DNA from: a virus
Direction: 5' to 3' (one strand)
Length of the DNA stretch: 30,741 nucleotides
Virus record (IMG/VR): IMGVR_UViG_3300025815_000067
Span: 1-30,741 of that record
The notes below the pieces were generated by a model. That model was not told the DNA's origin and made no database searches. It was given only the letters and a program-made list of their open reading frames with translations. The translations under genes were made by a program, and so were the position numbers. This document shows, in pieces, positions 6,746 to 12,216 of this stretch (within the stretch, counting starts at the first letter, position 1; each line of letters begins with the position of its first letter).

Positions 6746-6972
6746 AACAAGTTGAGCTAATGGGATTATACCAAAGGGTACTTGAATATGAAACGGAGGA
6801 ACATAGCCTTGAGTGGTTAGTGCAGTTCTTTGCTGACCTGATAGCTACAGGGTTAGCTTGGCAGTTGCAGGGTCACTATGGGAGGGAGGCAAAGCGATAC
6901 ATTGAGAATGGCTTGGTCACACCTCAGGGTGACGTAAATTGGGATATATACGAAGAATACTTTGAACTATAA
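6742..6972 (+). CDS. Small conserved phage protein of the 'LQGHYGR' family
   Basis: The 76-residue product contains HSLEWLVQFFADLIATGLAW followed by QLQGHYGREAKRYIENGLV. I recall this pattern (lv..GLaW.LQG.YGR.A..LIe.G) from many small proteins of unrelated phages, listed as a domain of unknown function; the DUF7417 name is from memory and unverified. It is helical and has no catalytic motif I can see. Conservation across phages suggests a general early role, perhaps host takeover, but this is not established. The start overlaps the previous stop by 4 bp. Confidence 0.7.
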   Translation: MKQVELMGLYQRVLEYETEEHSLEWLVQFFADLIATGLAWQLQGHYGREAKRYIENGLVTPQGDVNWDIYEEYFEL

Positions 6973-6987
6973 ATAATGAGGAATACA

Positions 6988-7158
6988 ATGGATAAACGAA
7001 TAGTAACAAAATACGTAACGGACGTTATCGACCAAGCACCACACAATCGTGAGGAGGCTATTGAGGAGATAGCGAATGTCTTACACATTGCCTTTAATGG
7101 GAATGTAGACCAAGCCAAATCGTTAATTATAAACATACTATTGGAGATAGAGGAATGA
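6988..7158 (+). CDS. Very small hypothetical early protein
   Basis: I place the start at ATG 6988 because GAGGAATACA lies just before it, matching the leader seen before other early genes; an in-frame ATG at 6976 would add four residues. The 56-residue product is helical (MDKRIVTKYVTDVIDQAP ... EEAIEEIANVLHIAF ... AKSLIINILLEIEE) and acidic at the end. No function recognised. The stop overlaps the next start in ATGA. Confidence 0.55.
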   Translation: MDKRIVTKYVTDVIDQAPHNREEAIEEIANVLHIAFNGNVDQAKSLIINILLEIEE

Positions 7159-7334
7159 ACCAAGTAAAATACCTTAAAGAGACGTATGGAACTAAGAACA
7201 AATTTCTTAGTAAGGTGACGAACATATCGGAACCTAGGTTGTCTAGGCTATCTAAGCTAAGTGATGAGGAGTACATAGCTAAGGTGTATGCTGATGAATA
7301 CATAAAGCTCAACAGAATCATAGAGGCTAAATAA
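7155..7334 (+). CDS. 59-residue hypothetical early protein
   Basis: This short gene begins in the ATGA overlap at 7155 and ends TAA at 7332-7334. The product starts MNQVKYLKETYGTKNKF, has a possible helix-turn-helix-like stretch (SEPRLSRLSKLSDEEYIAKV), and ends DEYIKLNRIIEAK. Coupling to the previous gene and the clean end just before the repeat block support it as real. A small DNA-binding protein is possible, but the HTH suggestion is weak. Confidence 0.55.
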   Translation: MNQVKYLKETYGTKNKFLSKVTNISEPRLSRLSKLSDEEYIAKVYADEYIKLNRIIEAK

Positions 7335-7574
7335 ATTTCTACGGAGGGTGGCTCTAGATTTCTACCCACCCTTCCTCTAGATTTTTACTGACCCTTACAC
7401 AATAGATTTTTACGTACCCTTACAAATATATATTTATCTATAAATAGAAATATACCTTTACCTAATATTATATTATACTTTAAAATATATATATATAATT
7501 TTACATTCTTTTACAAATTGCTTATTTCAAATTTCATATATTGGAACTGTTAACTTAAACTAAAGTAATACATA
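7335..7574 (+). promoter_or_regulatory. Intergenic block B: four-unit repeat array and promoter region
   Basis: RATTTYTAC units begin at 7333, 7356, 7379 and 7404 (steps of 23, 23 and 25 bp); the last three are followed by ACCCTT-like sequence, the first by GGAGGG. After A+T-rich DNA comes TTTACATTCTTTTAC (7500-7514), the exact inverse of 5504-5518. ATTG (7517-7520) and TATATTGG (7537-7544) could form a promoter, but the 16-bp spacer is short. No gene is seen here. Confidence 0.5.
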
Positions 7575-7757
7575 ATGAAAAATAGAGATAGGTACTTAGT
7601 AGATAAAGAAAGACATGATTTTAAATATCATGAACTATATGATGAACTACATCATGAGCATGATTATCATCATGAGAAACTAATGGCAGAAATATATAGA
7701 AATAGGATAAATAATGAACTTAAAAAAATAGGTAAAAAGAATGAAAAAACTAAGTAA
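7575..7757 (+). CDS. His-rich 60-residue hypothetical protein
   Basis: The product is highly charged and histidine-rich in the middle (HELYDELHHEHDYHHEKL), with a lysine-rich end. It begins the A+T-rich island and overlaps the next gene by 17 bp, supporting expression. The His cluster could bind metal, but no known family comes to mind. Codon use is strongly A/T-ending, as in all genes from here to 10078. Confidence 0.55.
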   Translation: MKNRDRYLVDKERHDFKYHELYDELHHEHDYHHEKLMAEIYRNRINNELKKIGKKNEKTK

Positions 7758-8337
7758 TTATAAGCTAAGAAAGTATAGAGATAATCTAATAGATATTTTA
7801 GAACGTACACCTAAAGATACTTTTAATGATGCTAAACTTTGGTATTATAGAGAGAATGAATGGCTTAATAAAGTAGCTACTTACTATAATAGAGAGCCCA
7901 AAAATATGGCTGAAATAATAGCTAGATTATCGGTGAGATGTAAATGGGTAAAAAATAAAATAGATGCACAAAAGATATGTATTTCTAGAAAATGGAATAT
8001 ACCAAAAGAAAAAATAAAAGTGTCTACTTTTAATACTCAAAAATATAAAGCATTTAATATATATGATTATAAAGAAAATATACCTATATCAGCTTTAAAG
8101 ATATATAGTTTCTACAATAATTTATTATTAGATGATAGATACGTTACAATTGATATATGGCAAAAAAGAGCTATACTAAATAAATATAATGTAGACTCTT
8201 TTAAGCCTAATAAAGTAGAGTATAAACAATTAGAAGATTTACATATATCTTTAGCTAAAGAATATAATCTAAAAGGATTCGAGCTTCAATCTATAATTTG
8301 GACACAAAAAAGAAATGAACATTATGCAATACAATAA
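7741..8337 (+). CDS. Phage protein of unknown function, WY...TID family (DUF7178-like)
   Basis: The 198-residue protein matches, from memory, a phage family (DUF7178-like, unverified) with ordered patterns: LWYYRENEWLNKVATYYN, MAEIIARLSVRCKWVKNK, a Lys-rich link, ISALKIYSFYNNLLL, YVTIDIW, and a C-terminal LAKEYNLKGFELQSIIWTQKR. The usual form after TID is Arg-His (TIDrH); here it is Ile-Trp, so a conserved His appears to be missing. The helix arrangement and K..SFY.N ... TID order recall helix-hairpin-helix glycosylases, but that similarity is speculative. Codon use is extremely A/T-rich, suggesting separate origin from the structural genes. Confidence 0.6.
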   Translation: MKKLSNYKLRKYRDNLIDILERTPKDTFNDAKLWYYRENEWLNKVATYYNREPKNMAEIIARLSVRCKWVKNKIDAQKICISRKWNIPKEKIKVSTFNTQKYKAFNIYDYKENIPISALKIYSFYNNLLLDDRYVTIDIWQKRAILNKYNVDSFKPNKVEYKQLEDLHISLAKEYNLKGFELQSIIWTQKRNEHYAIQ

Positions 8338-8524
8338 TCTATATATAAAACTAATAGAACATAATATAAAACAATACAAACTATCGTTAGAAACTGAAAT
8401 AGAAAAAACTAGATTAAATAGGTTAGTAAAAATGAGTAACGAAAGATTATATAAAAGTATATATCTATATGAGTATAAAATATTATCTGAATACTTTAAG
8501 GATAAATTTTTAGATAGCCTATAA
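8315..8524 (+). CDS. Small Tyr/Lys-rich hypothetical protein
   Basis: This 69-residue product overlaps the previous gene by 23 bp. It is helical and charged (IKLIEHNIKQYKLSLETEIEKTRLNRLVKM), with many Tyr and Ile residues as expected from A+T-rich DNA. ATG 8324 (MQYNNLY) is an alternative start. The repeat array of block C follows directly after its stop. No family recognised, and low-complexity composition lowers certainty that it is a functional gene. Confidence 0.45.
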   Translation: MNIMQYNNLYIKLIEHNIKQYKLSLETEIEKTRLNRLVKMSNERLYKSIYLYEYKILSEYFKDKFLDSL

Positions 8525-8603
8525 ATTTTTATGTATCCTAAATTTCTATATATCCTTTAAATTTTTATGTACCTTTAAATTTTTATATACCCTAAATTTT
8601 TAT
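8523..8603 (+). repeat. Five-unit AAATTTYTAT array
   Basis: AAATTTYTAT units begin at 8523, 8540, 8559, 8577 and 8594, most followed by RTAYCCT (for example ATACCCTAA). Spacing is 17-19 bp. It is the same repeat family as in blocks A, B and D with a shorter step and TAT instead of TAC. The array starts on the stop codon of the 69-residue gene. Confidence 0.6.
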
Positions 8604-8976
8604 ATACCCTAAAGTAGAAATAGAAATAGAAATAGAAATATAAATAGAAATATAAATATACTTAGAAATATAAATATACCTAATATTATATTATACACTA
8701 AAATAGAAATATATATTATAATAGAATATACCTTAAAATATACATTTACCTAAAAATAGAAATATATATTATAATATACTAGAAACTAATATTATACTTT
8801 ATATTATACGAAAAAATAATATTTGCATTTATCATAAAATATATTTCATATATACTTAAATAGGTTTAAAAATAATTTCATATTCAGCCATTTTTTTTGG
8901 TTTCATTTATGAAAAATCGTATATTTGAGTGTGCCCAAAATGTGCACATACTTAACATTAATTAAAGGATACTATT
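8604..8976 (+). other. Intergenic block C: hexamer tract and very A+T-rich DNA
   Basis: Positions 8615-8680 are eleven in-phase hexamers, TAGAAA alternating with TATAAA and TATACY variants. GTAGAAAT at 8614-8621 is the reverse complement of ATTTCTAC. CCTAATATTATATTATAC (8679-8696) also occurs at 7461-7478. The rest is nearly all A and T with no ORF I can support, and ends in the promoter at 8896-8927. Confidence 0.5.
8896..8927 (+). promoter_or_regulatory. Bacteroidota-type promoter, best match in the window
   Basis: TTTG (8896-8899), a 20-bp spacer, then TATATTTG (8920-8927) fits the Bacteroidota consensus exactly. Transcription would start near 8934, giving a leader of about 43 nt with AAAGGATAC before the ATG at 8977. 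It drives the 91-residue gene, which ends in its own terminator. Confidence 0.65.
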
Positions 8977-9252
8977 ATGATTACTATTGAAGATTACAAC
9001 CGCAATGCTAAAGAGTTAAATACTATAGTTGAAACCATTAGAACATCTCTCTATGGATTAAATGCTTCTACTATAGGTATTGAAGAAAATGAAGATGGTG
9101 AAAAGGTAAATGACATTTCATCTTATTCAGCTGAAAAAATGTATAAGAATAATATGATATTACACGGTTTAACCATAGAGTTAAAATCTATGGCAGAAAA
9201 GTATAGTAAGTTAAACGCTCAATACTTTAGTTTGTATTTAGACAAACAATAA
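8977..9252 (+). CDS. Small hypothetical protein with own promoter and terminator
   Basis: The 91-residue, soluble, mostly helical protein begins MITIEDYNRNAKELNTIVET and ends in AEKYSKLNAQYFSLYLDKQ; a central acidic loop (EENEDGEKVND) separates the two helical parts. I do not recognise a family. Its codon use is less extreme than its neighbours, and it has the window's best promoter upstream and an intrinsic terminator downstream, so it is an independent, probably strongly expressed unit. Such isolated early genes are often host-interaction proteins; that is inference. Confidence 0.65.
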   Translation: MITIEDYNRNAKELNTIVETIRTSLYGLNASTIGIEENEDGEKVNDISSYSAEKMYKNNMILHGLTIELKSMAEKYSKLNAQYFSLYLDKQ

Positions 9253-9260
9253 ACTCCATT

Positions 9261-9295
9261 AAAAGGGAATGTGTGAAAGCATTCCCTATTTTAAT
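9261..9295 (+). terminator. Intrinsic terminator with conserved loop
   Basis: AGGGAATG (9264-9271) pairs perfectly with CATTCCCT (9280-9287) around loop TGTGAAAG, followed by ATTTTAATCTT. It lies 9 bp after the 91-residue gene. The loop is the same eight bases as in the minus-strand terminator at 182-213, with an unrelated stem sequence. Confidence 0.75.
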
Positions 9296-9320
9296 CTTAA
9301 CATATAAAAAAGGATATATA

Positions 9321-9644
9321 ATGAATTTAAAACAAAAAACTACACTTGAAAATATACAATTTACTAAGTGTATAAATATAGAAGGTTTATTAGGTTATAT
9401 TATGGAAAATGATACATTATTCAATAATATAAAAACATTTATTCATATAGAAGGATTGTTTACAGATGAGCAAATATCTATTGAAATAAGGAATATAATA
9501 CATAAACATTTTACAGATATATATGTTAATGATTATAAAAATGATTCCTTTATTGATTGGATTATTACAGATTGGATAGAACATTTATTAGATGTTCCAT
9601 ATTTAATAAAAGAACTAAAAACATTTGAATGTATAAATGAATAA
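9321..9644 (+). CDS. A+T-rich-island hypothetical protein
   Basis: I start this gene at ATG 9321 with AAAAGGATATATA before it; the open frame extends back to a GTG at 9273, but that lies inside the terminator hairpin. The 107-residue product has LENIQFTKCINIEGLLGYIMEN, a helical middle, and an end with DSFIDWIITDWIEHLLDV. This acidic, Trp-containing end resembles the tails of small phage proteins like its downstream neighbour. No function recognised. It overlaps the next gene by 8 bp. Confidence 0.55.
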   Translation: MNLKQKTTLENIQFTKCINIEGLLGYIMENDTLFNNIKTFIHIEGLFTDEQISIEIRNIIHKHFTDIYVNDYKNDSFIDWIITDWIEHLLDVPYLIKELKTFECINE

Positions 9645-9912
9645 TACTATGAATACTTATAATGGATATAAAAATAAAGATACATGGCACGCTATGTTAT
9701 ATATAAATAATAATGATATAATATATAAAACTATATACAATATGATAGAATCTAATATTATAAAGGATATTATATATACCTATATATACTCTCAATTAGA
9801 AACCGATATAGAAGAAAATGATTTATCTATTGATGTAAAAAATATATGTTATAATGATATATGTGAGCATATATATTTAGATGTAGTTACTAATAATAAA
9901 TTATATAATTAA
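9637..9912 (+). CDS. Small phage protein of the 'NGYxNxxTW' family (DUF7249-like)
   Basis: The N-terminus YNGYKNKDTWHAMLYINNND follows a pattern I recall in many small phage proteins (NGy.NyeTWnv.LwinND; DUF7249 from memory, unverified). The rest is helical and very rich in Ile, Asn and Tyr. ATG 9649 (MNTYNGYK) is a plausible alternative start, preceded by AATAATACT. The function of the family is unknown. The gene is followed after 1 bp by a small membrane-protein ORF. Confidence 0.6.
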   Translation: MNNTMNTYNGYKNKDTWHAMLYINNNDIIYKTIYNMIESNIIKDIIYTYIYSQLETDIEENDLSIDVKNICYNDICEHIYLDVVTNNKLYN

Positions 9913-9913
9913 A

Positions 9914-10078
9914 ATGAAATACTTATTATACGCTTTATTGATTACTTTAATGATATTATTTAGTATAGAAACCTATACTTTAAAATATACTTTTATTCAC
10001 TGTAGTATTATACTTTTGAATATACTTTTAATATATATAGTGGACAAAAAAGTAAATATACTTCTAACTAGAAACTGA
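9914..10078 (+). CDS. 54-residue two-helix membrane protein
   Basis: This short ORF starts ATG 9914 directly after the previous stop and ends TGA at 10076-10078. It has two clear hydrophobic stretches, residues 3-18 (YLLYALLITLMILFSI) and about 28-43 (IHCSIILLNILLIYIV), joined by a short polar loop, then a Lys-containing tail (DKKVNILLTRN). A small inner-membrane protein is likely. Its size and topology would suit a holin or superinfection-exclusion protein, but no lysis enzyme lies nearby and the high A+T content itself favours hydrophobic codons. Confidence 0.45.
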   Translation: MKYLLYALLITLMILFSIETYTLKYTFIHCSIILLNILLIYIVDKKVNILLTRN

Positions 10079-10322
10079 AAATATGTTAAGCCTTTACATT
10101 CCTTTATATCTTATATTATATACTAAAAATATATCTTATATTATATATTGGAATGTAACAGGGGCTATATATTAAAATGTACGCCAGATGGTTGTTGCCA
10201 CCAATCCTTTCGCACAAATCAAATTTTCACCAATACCTGTCAATGTTGAATTTTTACCCATACCCCTTGCATTTGGGGGAATTTTTACCTATAGTTTGTA
10301 AACTACAATAAATTTCTACGTA
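10079..10322 (+). promoter_or_regulatory. Intergenic block D: inverted/direct repeats and four repeat units
   Basis: TTACATTCC (10094-10102) and GGAATGTAA (10150-10158) are inverted arms enclosing two direct copies of ATATCTTATATTATATA (10106-10122, 10131-10147). Four degenerate ATTTYTACC-like units then begin near 10221, 10248, 10279 and 10310, about 30 bp apart. CCCC-TTGCATTT-GGGG (10263-10278) is a small dyad. Base composition returns to normal across this block, which marks the right edge of the A+T-rich island. Confidence 0.5.
10267..10298 (+). promoter_or_regulatory. Candidate promoter of the packaging operon
   Basis: TTG (10267-10269), 21 bp, then ATAGTTTG (10291-10298) resembles the -33/-7 pattern with one mismatch. 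It would start transcription near 10305, just before the 57-residue gene. The TTG lies in the loop of the CCCC/GGGG dyad, so a protein bound there could block it. The call is weak. Confidence 0.3.
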
Positions 10323-10496
10323 ATGACGTGGCACAAGAAGTCGAGAATCGAGTCAAAAGAGGAGCTAATAGAGGAGATTAAGGTGGTCATCGAGTGCTTG
10401 CACGGGATACCATCAATGTCTGATAAGCTGCCTAATTACATATATAACCGCATAGAATCCATTATAGAGTATGTCAAAGAAAAAGGCTGGGACTAA
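10323..10496 (+). CDS. 57-residue hypothetical protein before the small terminase
   Basis: Begins ATG 10323, ends TAA 10494-10496. The product is helical and charged: MTWHKKSRIESKEELIEEIK, then VVIECLHGIPSMSDKLP and YIYNRIESIIEYVKEKGWD. It overlaps the start of the following gene by 26 bp in another frame. Codon use is ordinary, unlike the A+T-rich island just upstream. No function recognised; it opens the packaging operon. Confidence 0.5.
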   Translation: MTWHKKSRIESKEELIEEIKVVIECLHGIPSMSDKLPNYIYNRIESIIEYVKEKGWD

Positions 10497-11049
10497 CGAG
10501 TTTAGCCCTGAAGAGAAAGTGGCTATTCTGAGGGAAATTGAGGTGATGGGCAACGTGTCCAAAGTGGCTGAGAAATGGGGTGTGTCTAGACAGTCCATAT
10601 ATAACTGGCAAGCTCAGAGAAGAAACCTTGATGAGGAGATAATGATAAGGGAGCAAGCTAAGGACGTTGTGGCACGCTCAAAATTTGACCCAGAGCTCCT
10701 AAAAGACCTTGAGCAGTACCGTAACACTCTTCAGTTCATTGGAACGCTAGAGGAGAGAAAAGAGAAGATGTCGGCTAAAGTAGAGTTCATGCTCATTAAG
10801 ATTACGACCCTATTAGAGAATCATCCTGACCTAGATGAGATTCACCCGAAGGACTTGAGCAAGATAATGAAAGACCTTCATGACGTGCGTAAAGAGCTAA
10901 GTAATGAGCCGACCATTATTATTGAGTATAAGAACAAGCTCAGGGAACAAACCCTTCAGGTGCTTCAGGACTTCTTGGACTTAGACCAGCTAAAAGAGTT
11001 TGCGCATAGGATGGAAGCAATCGAAGCGGACTACGAGGTATTATCATGA
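10471..11049 (+). CDS. Probable small terminase subunit
   Basis: The 192-residue protein has an N-terminal helix-turn-helix (about 11-50: FSPEEKVAILREIEVMG, then VSKVAEKWGVSRQSIYNWQ) followed by a long, highly charged helical region, the usual build of a TerS DNA-recognition subunit that forms a ring at the packaging site. Its place upstream of the large terminase supports this, though three small genes intervene. HTH sequence alone would also fit a transposase-type or regulator protein. The TerS call rests on domain layout and position. The stop overlaps the next start by 4 bp. Confidence 0.65.
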   Translation: MSKKKAGTNEFSPEEKVAILREIEVMGNVSKVAEKWGVSRQSIYNWQAQRRNLDEEIMIREQAKDVVARSKFDPELLKDLEQYRNTLQFIGTLEERKEKMSAKVEFMLIKITTLLENHPDLDEIHPKDLSKIMKDLHDVRKELSNEPTIIIEYKNKLREQTLQVLQDFLDLDQLKEFAHRMEAIEADYEVLS

Positions 11050-11435
11050 TTAAGAAAGGCTACAAAAGATTCGTATCAATCTTTCTATATTCTGACTCAG
11101 AACCAAACGAGGTATTGATTGGGTTGTTACACGCTCTTATTTTACCGCCTGCAATGTTAGAGCTGGGTGACCCACACATGACCATGCAGATATGTGCTAG
11201 CATGGTGGGTTTCTTTCAGTTGTATGCAGTTCTGTATAGTGGTTCGCTCAGGGTTCGTAAATGGGCGGTGCAATTAGCTACACTTGTCGCTATTGGCACG
11301 GTAATGAACTACTACATGGAGGGTATGCTATCAGGCTCTCATTTTGGTTGGTTGTTAATTTTAATCTTTGCTATATGGAACCTAATAAGGGTAACAAAAG
11401 AAGAGCATCACTCGAAACAGAACTTTTCCTCTTGA
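11046..11435 (+). CDS. Membrane protein, first of a tandem paralogous pair
   Basis: The 129-residue protein has about four hydrophobic segments (near 24-38, 46-63, 74-88, 98-112) and a basic tail. It starts with IFLYSDSEPNEV and ends with HFGWLLILIFAIWNLIRVTKEEH. The next gene shares the same plan (MYSDSQPTEI ... HYGWLLFII ... SRLSREK), so the two arose by duplication. It overlaps the preceding gene by 4 bp. Position beside a membrane/coiled-coil gene and the terminase suggests an accessory or lysis-related membrane role, which is inference. Confidence 0.65.
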   Translation: MIKKGYKRFVSIFLYSDSEPNEVLIGLLHALILPPAMLELGDPHMTMQICASMVGFFQLYAVLYSGSLRVRKWAVQLATLVAIGTVMNYYMEGMLSGSHFGWLLILIFAIWNLIRVTKEEHHSKQNFSS

Positions 11436-11815
11436 AACTGAAAGCAATAAGGCTACGCCAAGTATGGATGTACTCCGACAGTCAACCCACTGAGATTGTG
11501 TTGGCTATGGCGAATATTTTTTTAGCTCCTTTGGCATTAAGTATTGAACTTGGAGCAAGTTTATTCTTTTCTTTGATACCGATGATGTCTGGTATATATC
11601 AGATAATCTGCGTGGCTTCTGATGACATTGACTGTAGAGTGCGAGCCTCTATGGTTACATTTGGGATTTATTCCGCATCGGCAGTTATGTACGCAATCAC
11701 CATAGGCTTCCCTAGTCCAACACACTATGGGTGGCTTCTATTTATAATCGCATCCTTTGGAAGTATGTCCAGACTTTCCAGAGAAAAAATCTATAGAAAA
11801 AACATCAATGGATAA
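11432..11815 (+). CDS. Membrane protein, second paralogue, TTG start
   Basis: I place the start at TTG 11432, overlapping the upstream TGA (TTGA). This gives 127 residues that align end to end with the preceding 129-residue paralogue: basic N-terminus, VWMYSDSQPTEIV, four hydrophobic stretches, THYGWLLFIIASFG, and a basic tail. The open frame continues upstream to 11261, but that part only overlaps the paralogue in another frame. ATG 11468 would cut off the basic start. The two may form a hetero-oligomer in the membrane. No named family recognised. Confidence 0.6.
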   Translation: MKLKAIRLRQVWMYSDSQPTEIVLAMANIFLAPLALSIELGASLFFSLIPMMSGIYQIICVASDDIDCRVRASMVTFGIYSASAVMYAITIGFPSPTHYGWLLFIIASFGSMSRLSREKIYRKNING

Positions 11816-12119
11816 CATCACGCAGATTGTAATCACGCTCGCAACGGTAGCTGGTTCCGCAGGTATATGGAAGTTCTTTGAGGCAAGACTTCGTATCAAA
11901 GCCGAACAAAAGAAGACCGAAGAAAATAATTCCGATACGGTACAGTACCGTGACGATTTAAAAAACAGAGTCCGCAACCTTGAAAAGTTGTTGGCTGAGT
12001 CATCTGATGAAAAGGATGACTTGCGAGATAAAGTGTTAAAATTAACAGAGGAAGTATCTGCCCTGCGGATTAAAGTTGAATTTCTTGAGAGGGAGAATGA
12101 AAGACTCAAACTCAAATAA
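11808..12119 (+). CDS. Membrane-anchored coiled-coil protein
   Basis: From ATG 11808 (8-bp overlap with the previous stop) the 103-residue product has one N-terminal transmembrane helix (ITQIVITLATVAGSAGIW) and then a long coiled coil with heptads (RNLEKLLAESSDEKDDLRDK, then LKLTEEVSALRIKVEFLERE). This build is common for phage holin-like or i-spanin-like proteins and for small envelope-associated proteins of Bacteroidota phages. No lipobox partner or endolysin is visible nearby, so the lysis role is a suggestion only. An earlier in-frame ATG (11757) is inside the preceding gene. Confidence 0.6.
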   Translation: MDNITQIVITLATVAGSAGIWKFFEARLRIKAEQKKTEENNSDTVQYRDDLKNRVRNLEKLLAESSDEKDDLRDKVLKLTEEVSALRIKVEFLERENERLKLK

Positions 12120-12216
12120 CTTTAAGTGCGTCAGCCAACTGGCTGGTCACAAGCGTTGCCGTAAACAGTGCCGCCTTTGTAGGGAGCATTACGGTGGCGA
12201 AGCCAAAACAAAATAA
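12097..12216 (+). CDS. 39-residue Cys-rich mini-protein
   Basis: This ORF begins ATG 12097 with GAGAGGGAGA just before it, the strongest ribosome site of this block, and ends at 12216. It overlaps the previous gene by 23 bp and the large-terminase start by 23 bp. The product contains Cys11, Cys21, Cys25, Cys28 and His31 (CVSQLAGHKRCRKQC, then RLCREH), a plausible zinc site, and is strongly basic. It could bind nucleic acid or, by its start position, couple translation into terL. It may also be only a coupling ORF. Confidence 0.45.
   Translation: MKDSNSNNFKCVSQLAGHKRCRKQCRLCREHYGGEAKTK

Noticed and set aside
8820-8847. TTTG ... TATATTTC as a further promoter
   Set aside because: The spacer is only 14 bp; in such A+T-rich DNA partial matches are expected.
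9273-9320. GTG start inside the 9261-9295 terminator for the 107-residue gene
   Set aside because: Located in the hairpin loop; ATG 9321 has an AAAGGA leader.
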